In this document: positions 27,770 to 34,905 of the stretch, in pieces
Numbering within the stretch: position 1 is the first letter of the stretch
Layout of the letters: every line of letters begins with the position of its first letter
Assembly (NCBI GenBank): GCA_001970955.1
Contig: MPUH01000788.1
Location: 1-34,905 of the forward strand
Reading direction: 5' to 3'
From: Stentor coeruleus
Lineage: Eukaryota; Ciliophora; Heterotrichea; Heterotrichida; Stentoridae
DNA length: 34,905 bases
Position numbers and translations under genes: made by a program
Notes under the pieces: model-generated
What the model saw: only the letters and a program-made list of their open reading frames with translations
The model's database searches: none
What the model was told of the DNA's origin: nothing

Positions 27770-29026
27770 AGGTTTTATTTAATTAAATAGATCAATTAGT
27801 TACTAAAATTTACATTTATTATTATTATATAAAATTCACTAGTCATAGTTTAGCACTTGGGTAAAACTTGGTTTAAACTAATATCCAAGCTTTAAATGTA
27901 CAAAAAACTATCTTTTTAAAGAATCTCAGATTTTTTTCAGTTTAAATACACATCTCAAAGTATAAAAATCGAAAAATTTTATTCAAAATGACTGAAACCT
28001 AGAGTAAAAAGTTAAAATCAAAATTGTCTATGATTTTATGACTTGCTTTTTTTGATAAGTATAATTTTGCTGTAATTATATAAAATAGAATGTATATGGT
28101 TGTATATATAATTTTAATAGTTTTACTATGTATAGTAAAAACTTGTATATGGAATAAAAATTTCGATAAGATATGTAAAATACTAATATTATGTATTAGA
28201 GGCTGGGGTTAGGATGAACAAAAAATTAATACAGTAAAGTTGATGGCATAAAAAGTTAGCTAAGTATTTAAATTAGTACTTTACAGAGATTACATTTTTA
28301 TAGTGGAAAGTTGAAATATATTATAGGAGTTTAAGTTAATATTATAGCTTTCTACTTCTGGTAATAGAAATATAATCCTAAAAAGATTAAGTTGTAAATC
28401 CCTATATATGGACTTAAAAAAATATTATAAGATAATAACATAAGGATATTTGAATGTAAAAGCTATCATAAAATATTCAGAAAACTTTTATTCTTATAAC
28501 TTACAACTTCCTTATAATAAAATAAATAAAATGCACAAAATATTTTTGTTAAAATTTCAGGATACCTAAATTTTGCTTCCAACATTTTTATTAGGAAACT
28601 CTAAATTTAACTCAACAGAATTATCAACATAATTTCTAAGCTATAAAAATCACTATAATGATATCTCTAGTAATATTTTTTGTTGATAAATTCTTAGTCA
28701 TAATTTTTACATCTAACAAAAATATCATAAATTTACCAATTTCTTCACATATACACTATAAAAAATATTATCCCCATACCTAAACATAATTATATACAGC
28801 ATAGGGTAAAAATTTATAACTAAACCTATGGACTTTAGAATAACTGTCCCTATAAAAAATGTCTAACAAATTTTTCACCTCATCCACCCACATCAAAGTC
28901 AAACTAATTACATAAAAACCAAGGTCTTACCACAAACTACTTTATTTTCACACTTTCATATGCTAAAACTTCTTCCAATGGGCATTTTTCTTGCACAGAA
29001 AAATTTCTATCCGTTTTTTGTTATAA
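27770..29026. other. Long intergenic spacer
   Basis: 1,257 bp with no convincing frame, tRNA or repeat. The first half is G-rich relative to C (16 G against 5 C in 28201-28260). The second half becomes C-rich (33 C against 6 G in 28861-28980), with the switch near 28450. This suggests the 3' domain of the previous gene and the 5' domain of the next. A 51-codon out-of-frame upstream ORF from 28960 overlaps the next start and is probably meaningless. Confidence 0.6.
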
Positions 29027-31597
29027 ATGCCATTCGTGTTTTCTCTATCATTGATTCTTTTTGCTCAAGCTTTGAGCCTTACCGAAGTCCAGGAAAGACT
29101 TTCATCGCCCGTTAATACGTTTTCCAACACTTTCTGGCATGGGTCTGATGGTTTCCTTCAAGTCAAACCTACAGATGATTCAGAAGATGATTCAGACGAT
29201 GAAGAAATCATCCTTAAGTCTGAAGGATGGACTCGTGGATGTGAATGCCACCATCCAATAAAGAAATTCAGAGCAAATAGTGATTATCTAACCTATACCA
29301 CATACTTATCCAAAAATTGTAAATGTTGTGTTCCTAATGGCCAACCTGCATGGACACCTTCATGTAATTGTGATTATACAACTAAACATTTTGACACTGA
29401 AGTTAATTATTTGACTTATGTTAACTATATCATTGAGTTCTGCACATGTATAAGCGATTGTACTTGTGTCACTGGATTAGAAAAATGTTGTGCACCTTGC
29501 CAATGTAAAACTGGACTTGAGACATGTTGTCGTGAATGCACTTGTGTTACAGGTCTTGAAAGCTGTTGTGCTCCTTGTGAATGTGTTTTAGGAAATGAAA
29601 GCTGTTGTGCTCCTTGTGATTGTATTACTGGTAATGAAAGCTGTTGTGAAGATTGTAATTGTGTTACTGGGCTTGAAAGCTGTTGTAGGGCTTGTGAATG
29701 TGTGACTGGGCTTGAAACATGTTGTAAAGAGTGCGAATGTATCAATGGAGATGAGACTTGTTGTGAGGAGTGCGAATGTTTGAATGGGAATGAAACTTGT
29801 TGCGAAGAATGTCAATGTATTAATGGAGATGAACCTTGTTGTAAAGATTGTGAGTGTATTTTTGGAGATGAACCTTGTTGTGCTCAATGCGAATGTGTTA
29901 ATGGAGATGAATCTTGTTGTGAAGAATGTTTTTGTATAAATGGTGATGAGCCATGTTGTTTAGAATGCAATTGTATTACAGGACTTGAATCTTGTTGTAA
30001 TGCTTGCACATGCATAAATGGTGATGAACCTTGTTGTTTATCATGTGAATGTATAACTGGAGAAGAAAGTTGTTGCGAGGATTGTGAATGCTTAACTGGT
30101 GCTGAGATTTGCTGTGAACCTTGTGAATGCATAAATGGTGATGAATCATGTTGTGCAGAATGCGAATGTGTAAATGGCAATGAACCTTGTTGCTTAGAGT
30201 GTATATGCACAACAGGTTTAGAATCATGTTGTTTAGATTGTGAATGCATAAAAGGAGATGAACCATGCTGTTTAGATTGTGAATGTGTAACAGGAGAAGA
30301 GTCTTGTTGTTTATTTTGTGAATGTATAACAGGTGATGAATCATGTTGTGAAGAATGTGAATGTATTAATGGAGATGAGTCATGTTGTTTAGAATGCGAG
30401 TGTATCCTTGGTGATGAACCTTGTTGTATTCCTTGTGAATGTATTAATGGTGATGAAACTTGTTGTTCTGATTGTGAATGTGTTAATGGTAATGAACCTT
30501 GCTGCTTAGCTTGTGAATGTATTAATGGTACTGAGTCATGTTGTATTGAATGTGAATGTGTTAATGGAGATGAACCTTGTTGTTTAGAATGTGAATGTGT
30601 TAATGGTGATGAATCATGCTGCTTAGAATGTGAATGTATGATTGGTAATGAACCTTGCTGTTTAGATTGTGAATGTGTTAATGGTAATGAATCTTGTTGT
30701 TTATATTGTGAATGTATAACTGGAGATGAATCTTGCTGTGAAGCTTGTGAATGTATTGATGGTTCTGAACCTTGTTGTTTAGATTGTCAATGTGTCACTG
30801 GTGAAGAGTCATGTTGTGAAGATTGTACATGCATAAATGGCGATGAACCTTGTTGTTTACCTTGCCAATGTCTTACTGGTACTGAAACTTGTTGTGAAAC
30901 TTGTGTTTGTGAAATTGGAAATGAACCTTGTTGTGCACCTTGTGAATGTCTTACTGGTTTTGAATCTTGTTGTATACAATGTGAATGTATTGATGGTACT
31001 GAATCTTGTTGCGAAAGTTGTGAATGTATCAATGGCTATGAAACTTGTTGTCTTGAATGTGAATGTGTTACTGGAGAAGAAAGTTGTTGTATTGATTGTG
31101 AATGTATTAATGGAGATGAATCTTGTTGTGCTGAATGTGAATGTGTTACTGGAGAAGAAAGTTGTTGTGCACCTTGTGAATGTATTTATGGATATGAAAC
31201 TTGTTGTATTGCTTGTGAATGTTTGACTGGAGAAGAAAGTTGTTGTGCTGAATGTACTTGTGTTAATGGATATGAATCTTGTTGTATTGAATGCGAATGT
31301 CTTACTGGTACTGAAAGTTGTTGTGAAGAATGTAGTTGTTTAACTGGAAATGAGCCATGTTGTGATTTGAGCACATGCAGCACATGCTTAGAAGATGCAG
31401 ATGCTAAAATTCTTGTTATAACTGATATTGAGAGTATTGCTGATGATAGTTTTAATGATAAAGTTATTAATGCTATTATTACTGGGGAACAACTGCTTGA
31501 AAATGAAGAAGTAGTATTGGAGGAAGAAACAAATGTAGAAGAAACTATTGAAGAAAATACTGAAGAAAATATACCAGAGAATACTGAGGAAGATTAA
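29027..31597 (+). CDS. Secreted cysteine-rich protein with 49 tandem CxC-CC repeats
   Basis: An 856-aa protein. Residues 1 to about 16 (MPFVFSLSLILFAQALS) form a signal peptide. An acidic linker (DDSEDDSDDEE) precedes two related Cys modules (about 72-100 and 113-141), each with CxC at both ends and YLTYxxY inside. Residues 145-781 are 49 uninterrupted 13-residue repeats with consensus C-[ETQ]-C-[IVL]-[NT]-G-x-E-[SPT]-C-C-x-x, giving 196 Cys. The tail (782-856) is Cys-poor and very acidic (ETIEENTEENIPENTEED). There is no transmembrane helix. The product should enter the secretory pathway and be either disulfide-crosslinked (extracellular matrix, cyst wall, mucus or extrusome) or metal-binding, since CxC and CC spacing recalls metallothioneins. 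Function is unknown. The start is ATG 29027, directly before the signal peptide; the stop is TAA. No intron is seen. Confidence 0.88.
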   Translation: MPFVFSLSLILFAQALSLTEVQERLSSPVNTFSNTFWHGSDGFLQVKPTDDSEDDSDDEEIILKSEGWTRGCECHHPIKKFRANSDYLTYTTYLSKNCKCCVPNGQPAWTPSCNCDYTTKHFDTEVNYLTYVNYIIEFCTCISDCTCVTGLEKCCAPCQCKTGLETCCRECTCVTGLESCCAPCECVLGNESCCAPCDCITGNESCCEDCNCVTGLESCCRACECVTGLETCCKECECINGDETCCEECECLNGNETCCEECQCINGDEPCCKDCECIFGDEPCCAQCECVNGDESCCEECFCINGDEPCCLECNCITGLESCCNACTCINGDEPCCLSCECITGEESCCEDCECLTGAEICCEPCECINGDESCCAECECVNGNEPCCLECICTTGLESCCLDCECIKGDEPCCLDCECVTGEESCCLFCECITGDESCCEECECINGDESCCLECECILGDEPCCIPCECINGDETCCSDCECVNGNEPCCLACECINGTESCCIECECVNGDEPCCLECECVNGDESCCLECECMIGNEPCCLDCECVNGNESCCLYCECITGDESCCEACECIDGSEPCCLDCQCVTGEESCCEDCTCINGDEPCCLPCQCLTGTETCCETCVCEIGNEPCCAPCECLTGFESCCIQCECIDGTESCCESCECINGYETCCLECECVTGEESCCIDCECINGDESCCAECECVTGEESCCAPCECIYGYETCCIACECLTGEESCCAECTCVNGYESCCIECECLTGTESCCEECSCLTGNEPCCDLSTCSTCLEDADAKILVITDIESIADDSFNDKVINAIITGEQLLENEEVVLEEETNVEETIEENTEENIPENTEED
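29459..31369 (+). repeat. 39-bp coding tandem repeat array, 49 units
   Basis: 49 consecutive 39-bp units encode the 13-residue repeats without one insertion or deletion between units. The Cys codons and the central GGxxxTGA core are nearly invariant, while the codons around them vary, so the units are not recent perfect copies. Units 1-7 mostly read TGLE or TGNE. Later units alternate NGDE and TGEE types. Confidence 0.95.
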
Positions 31598-31740
31598 AAT
31601 TTACTTGATAAATAATAGAAATTTCATTATTTTCGACTTGATTGTCTAGAAATAGTTACAGATAAAAAGGGCGATAGTTATTTAGAATTTATATACAACA
31701 GCAATTATCCTCTATTTCAATACATCTACTTTTATAAATA

Positions 31741-32595
31741 TTACATTATTTTAGCAAATGAGTCTTTACCATGCTTATACACTTCCAATTCCTTTTTCAA
31801 CATCTTACACATATCTGAATGAAACTGATTCTCCAACAACAAACTTTTCCAAGTCTCAGGGTTATTAGGTACATTATCCAAAGACACATTATAAACCTTC
31901 GAAAGTTTTTGTTGTAATTTAATACAATGTTCCTCACAAATCTCAATATCTTTACTAAGCTCTAAATTTTCTTTAGAAATACTTTCTAATGATATTTGCA
32001 AACTTTCATTTTCTTGTTCTAGAGCTTTATAACTCATCATAAGTTCTTCTTTCTCAATTTCCTTCTCAAAACTAATGTTTTCGATTTTTTCTTGTAAATG
32101 CTCTTCATAGCATTTTTTCACAATTTCTAAATACTTACCAAATATTTTATCTTTAGCTATAATCTCATCAAACAGCGCTTCGGCTATATAAAATTTTTCT
32201 TCATGAGTTTTTCCTTTTATACCAGTTTTTGGGTCATTCGATTGGATTTTTTCAATTTTCTTGTAAAGTTCATCAGCTTTTATAAAACTATCACGTCGAT
32301 GCCTACAAGAACTTTGTGAAATATCACTTATATCGTCTTTAGTATGTGCTATTATAAAATTTGATGGAGATTTACTGAGGGATGATTTGAAAACTTCCAA
32401 CCTTTTTTTCTTGAGACCCTTAGAAGATAGTTTTTTTGTTATTGAATTTGCTCGTATCTTGTGGAAGCTTAAGTGTGATATTGTTCCTTGATTTGGAGTG
32501 GAGAAGCTTGGAAATGCTATATGATTGTATGCAGTACTTTTTGTACGAGGTTTAGGCTTTTCTGAAAATGTGTCTGTAGACTTGATTTTTTTCAT
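31741..32595 (-). CDS. Coiled-coil protein of 284 aa, function unknown
   Basis: Residues 1-105 are basic, Ser/Lys-rich and probably disordered (KPKPRTKSTAYNHIAFPSFS). A conserved-looking helical block follows at about 130-165 (EEKFYIAEALFDEIIAKDKI, then KCYEEHLQEKIE). It vaguely resembles the N-terminal domain of TSNAXIP1-like axonemal proteins (FxxxIxxDxxxxxxLxxIKxxYE), but I hold this only as a suggestion. About 165-225 is a clear coiled coil (YKALEQENESLQISLESISK), and the end is WKSLLLENQFHSDMCKMLKK. There is no signal peptide or membrane segment. The start is the first ATG of the frame and the stop TAA. It is convergent with the Cys-repeat gene, 143 bp away. Confidence 0.8.
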   Translation of the reverse strand: MKKIKSTDTFSEKPKPRTKSTAYNHIAFPSFSTPNQGTISHLSFHKIRANSITKKLSSKGLKKKRLEVFKSSLSKSPSNFIIAHTKDDISDISQSSCRHRRDSFIKADELYKKIEKIQSNDPKTGIKGKTHEEKFYIAEALFDEIIAKDKIFGKYLEIVKKCYEEHLQEKIENISFEKEIEKEELMMSYKALEQENESLQISLESISKENLELSKDIEICEEHCIKLQQKLSKVYNVSLDNVPNNPETWKSLLLENQFHSDMCKMLKKELEVYKHGKDSFAKIM

Positions 32596-32876
32596 ATTTT
32601 ATAATGTGTTGGTTTATAATATTTTTATTGTTGGTGTAATAATTATATTTAAATGTTTAATTTCTTGATAATTCGGGGAATTTATAAGAGTAGATTATTT
32701 TATTTTATAGGTTTATGATGTTGATATTTTAATATATACTTTATTATATGTTTTAATTAAAATTTACCTTTCATAGCATGTTTAATAATTGAATTCAACC
32801 AAAATAATAAAGAAAATTCATTTAGCTTAGAGTTTTATTACTAATTTAGTCATATGTATTTAGTCAAAATTCAAAC

Positions 32877-33665
32877 TTAGCCTTTAAGAAATGAAGCGAA
32901 TTTATCAAATAAAGAAATTTCTTTTTCCTCAGACTCAAAGTTATGTTTGGGCTTAGCATATATTCCAAATAACGATTTTTCCTCATTTGTAAAATGAAGT
33001 TGTCCTACCAAGCTATTAATCATATTCTCTCTTTCAATAGGATTATAAATATTACTAGAAAAAGCGCTTAGGAACTGAATAAAAAATGATCGACTAATTT
33101 TGTCTTCTTCATTTTTCAAATAATTCTCATACATGTGTTTCCATTCATCACGTTCTTCTTTTAATATGCTATTTTCCATTTGCAAACTTTTCACTAATCC
33201 TTTTAATTCCTCTATTTCCTCACTTTTATATTGGTTTTCTGCTATGCTATTTTTCACTTCTACAAGCTCATCAAGAACTTTTTCATATTCTCTTTGGGTT
33301 TTATTTTTAGATTTAACTATTTCCTTTAGCTGTTCTTGATAGTTTTCACGTTCCCAAACTATTTCTTTATCTTTTTCAGCTAAACCCCCTTCTAGAATCC
33401 CAATAATTTCCCCAAGCCTCTTTTTTTCATTCTGCCAATTGGTTTTTTCTATATCATATCTTTCATTAAGGTCTTTATATTGAAGTTTTAGGGTGTTATG
33501 TTCATTTATAAAATTATCTAGAAAGTTCGCCCCTAGGTCCTGTTCAACTATTTCTAGTGTGTCTTTAACTTCTACTTCATCGCTTGCTACTTCAGCTATG
33601 TGCTGTTTAATGTCGATTGCAGCGACAATAGCTTCACTAGCGATGTTTTTGATATTACTCCACAT
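32877..33665 (-). CDS. Golgin-like coiled-coil protein with GRAB-type C-terminal domain
   Basis: A 262-aa protein with three parts. The N-terminus MWSNIKNIASEAIVAAIDIK is an amphipathic helix beginning MWS, as in plant GRAB golgins. Residues about 50-188 are a coiled coil. Residues about 190-236 (SRSFFIQFLSAFSSN ... ERENMINSLVGQLHFTNEEK SLFGIY) fit the pattern of the GRIP-related Arf-binding (GRAB) domain of Rud3, GMAP-210 and plant GC3/GC4. The protein ends in a second amphipathic segment, LFDKFASFLKG. Family knowledge would place it on cis-Golgi membranes, bound to Arf1-GTP as a vesicle tether; this is inference from a short domain read by eye. At 262 aa it is shorter than fungal and animal members. 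The start is ATG 33665 and the stop TAA. Confidence 0.7.
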   Translation of the reverse strand: MWSNIKNIASEAIVAAIDIKQHIAEVASDEVEVKDTLEIVEQDLGANFLDNFINEHNTLKLQYKDLNERYDIEKTNWQNEKKRLGEIIGILEGGLAEKDKEIVWERENYQEQLKEIVKSKNKTQREYEKVLDELVEVKNSIAENQYKSEEIEELKGLVKSLQMENSILKEERDEWKHMYENYLKNEEDKISRSFFIQFLSAFSSNIYNPIERENMINSLVGQLHFTNEEKSLFGIYAKPKHNFESEEKEISLFDKFASFLKG

Positions 33666-34239
33666 TTTATATATAAAGATCTTTTAGGAATTAAGATGTA
33701 AATAAATTATTTTATTGGGTTATGAATAATAAAGAATACACTTTTTATGATTAAATATATGATGAAAGATCTATTTTTTTGCAAGAAGAAAAGATATTTA
33801 AATAACTCTATGAGCTATAATATTATTTAAACCCAAACCTGCCCGTCTAAGATATTCTGCTATATAAAAAGTATAATTGTAATTATTATCATTTTAACTA
33901 AATAATTATTACTTTGATTGCCTTTTCTCTATAAACCTTTATCTTTAAATTTTTACTACAAACCTTCTAATAAATCCCATTCCCTCAACTAAAATCTTCA
34001 AATGCTTTCCCAAATTTCTAATTCACCCAAACATCTACACCCATAAGACAACAATATAAGCCAAAATATTTTTCTCAATAAAAACATGAACATTTTCTAA
34101 TAAAACCTATAATTCCAATTTTAAAAAAAAATAAAATATAATTTCTGATGCATTCCACTTCAATTTTGTATCAAAATCATCTGAATATCATAAACAGTAT
34201 AACTAATAAAAAAAATTAAGTTTAAAAAAGTTTATAAAA
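33666..34239. other. Divergent intergenic region
   Basis: 574 bp between two divergent starts. From about 33960 to 34080 the plus strand is C-rich, as in other 5' flanks of plus-strand genes. No reading frame, RNA gene or repeat was recognised. Confidence 0.6.
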
Positions 34240-34680
34240 ATGGGCTGTGGGAGTGGGGCAACACGTGGTATTGTCAGAGCAACTATAGTAATCTTTACAT
34301 AGGAAGAAGCAAATTATAAAGTCCAAGTTTCTAATCCAAAAAACGGACAATTATGCAATTTTACATACAAATCTAATAATCAATCGATTTCATTGACCAC
34401 TTTGATGAACTACTTGTCATTTGATGTAAAATATGGATTAGAAATTGATGGGAACTTTATTTCTATTTACAACAGGACTGAAGATAAATACGAGTATTAT
34501 GTCCAAAGACTTGTTGGCACTGAGATTCAAGATGAAAAAAATCCGAAAAATGGAAAAATTTGGATTGTTTATGTAAACGATGTGAAGACATATTGGAATG
34601 ATGTTGTGAATAATGATATTAAAGTTACTGTTAAAGATAGAATTGTTTGGAAATTTGAAGACTTTGAGACAATAGCTTAA
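34240..34680 (+). CDS. DUF4430-like (transcobalamin C-terminal-like) protein with acylated N-terminus
   Basis: Two exons (34240-34287 and 34303-34680) joined over a 15-nt intron give 141 aa. The N-terminus MGCGSGATRG has Gly2 and Cys3, the classic arrangement for N-myristoylation plus palmitoylation. Residues about 47-137 resemble the DUF4430 domain of transcobalamin-like proteins: SLTTLMNYLSF (TLLDAL position), GLEIDGNFISIYN (GxFIxxING), KIWIVYVNDVKTYW (WxYYVNG) and KVTVKDRIVWKFEDF (VxDGDxIxWxY). In most organisms DUF4430 proteins are secreted or surface proteins; a myristoylated form would sit on the inner face of a membrane. Ligand and role are unknown. The frame from 34393 alone has no ATG in the right place, so the exon structure is needed for a proper start. 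The stop is TAA. Confidence 0.75.
34288..34302 (+). other. 15-nt spliceosomal mini-intron
   Basis: GTAATCTTTACATAG follows codon 16 (ATA). Unspliced, its TAG ends the frame at codon 21. Removing it joins VRATI to EEANYKVQV in one frame from the MGCGSG start. Length and ends equal those of the intron at 16548-16562, apart from internal bases. Confidence 0.88.
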
Positions 34681-34905
34681 TAGTAATGGTATTTAATAGT
34701 AGGAATGATTATATATATATTATTAGGTAATTTTTATGCTTTCAATATAAGGTTATTTATATTTCTTGCAGTATTAACAGAAAAATAATATGCAATTATA
34801 AAAATATAATTGGTTAGTTTATATATGATAATTAAAAAAATATATCTGTGTTTTATTATATGAAATATGCTTATCTAATATAATATCTTTTATATGCACT
34901 ATAAT
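34681..34905. other. 3' flank of the DUF4430-like gene
   Basis: 225 bp of A+T-rich sequence to the window end, including an AT dinucleotide run near 34710. No gene is recognised. Confidence 0.5.

Noticed and set aside
28960..29112. 51-codon upstream ORF overlapping the Cys-repeat gene start
   Set aside because: It is in a different frame from the signal peptide, has no recognisable content and is short enough to be chance.
29459..31369. Tandem repeat array as a possible CRISPR or satellite
   Set aside because: Units are directly adjacent, coding and eukaryotic in context, with no repeat-spacer alternation.
29425..31383. Several long minus-strand and out-of-frame plus-strand open frames over the Cys-repeat array
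   Set aside because: A 39-bp in-phase repeat without stops in one frame automatically keeps other frames open. The products are monotonous His/Ser/Gln or Val/Asn/Leu repeats, and the plus frame has a signal peptide and regular Cys pattern.
34393..34680. Stand-alone 95-aa gene from 34393
   Set aside because: Its first codon is TTG. The frame continues upstream to a 15-nt intron and an ATG exon.

Overview
The window looks like macronuclear DNA of a heterotrich ciliate, most probably Stentor or a close relative. It is about 70% A+T and gene-dense, and nearly all genes are single open frames. The only introns I can demonstrate are tiny: two of exactly 15 nt (GT...AG) and one apparent 17-nt intron. 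Three frames of more than 1,200 codons, with many Trp codons all written TGG, argue against a TGA=Trp or TAA/TAG=Gln code. The 15 intact genes end in TAA (11) or TAG (4), never TGA. The species name is an inference from intron size and code.

Layout. 1-302: a mosaic direct repeat in the 5' flank of the first gene. 385-13675: three tandem same-strand paralogs of about 1,235-1,265 aa, each with WD40 propeller(s), an ankyrin-like linker and a six-helix TRP/polycystin-like channel; a decayed coding remnant lies between the second and third. 14036-18661 (minus): a 71-aa Ser/Thr-Pro protein with a KEN box, a mitochondrial-type HslU ATPase, and an S9 prolyl-oligopeptidase-like protein (two mini-introns) that appears to have lost its catalytic Ser and His. 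19417-20016 (plus): an acidic coiled-coil protein with a CaaX-like end. 20498-24097 (minus): a 1,199-aa coiled-coil protein; its 3' end lies in a 55-bp duplication around an N. 24408-24839 (plus): a mitochondrial class I release-factor-like rescue factor (MTRFR type). 24850-25210: a pyrimidine tract followed by two hairpins. 25309-26480 (minus): a degenerate pseudogene of the ciliary WD40 protein CFAP52. 26737-27769 (plus): a GNAT acetyltransferase and a small basic unknown. 29027-31597 (plus): a secreted protein with 49 tandem 13-residue CxC...CC repeats. 31741-33665 (minus): two coiled-coil proteins, the second resembling a GRAB-domain golgin. 34240-34680 (plus): a DUF4430-like protein with a predicted acylated MGC start and a 15-nt intron.

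The genes do not form one operon or pathway; this is an ordinary eukaryotic gene neighbourhood. Two of them (HslU and the release-factor-like protein) are mitochondrial housekeeping factors. The most distinctive items are the WD40-channel fusion cluster, the Cys-repeat secreted protein, the CFAP52 pseudogene, the dead-looking S9 peptidase, the IES-like mosaic repeat at the left edge, and a strand-composition pattern (C-rich 5' flanks, G-rich 3' flanks on the coding strand) that marks gene boundaries. Identifications come from motif recognition by eye; no database search was run.
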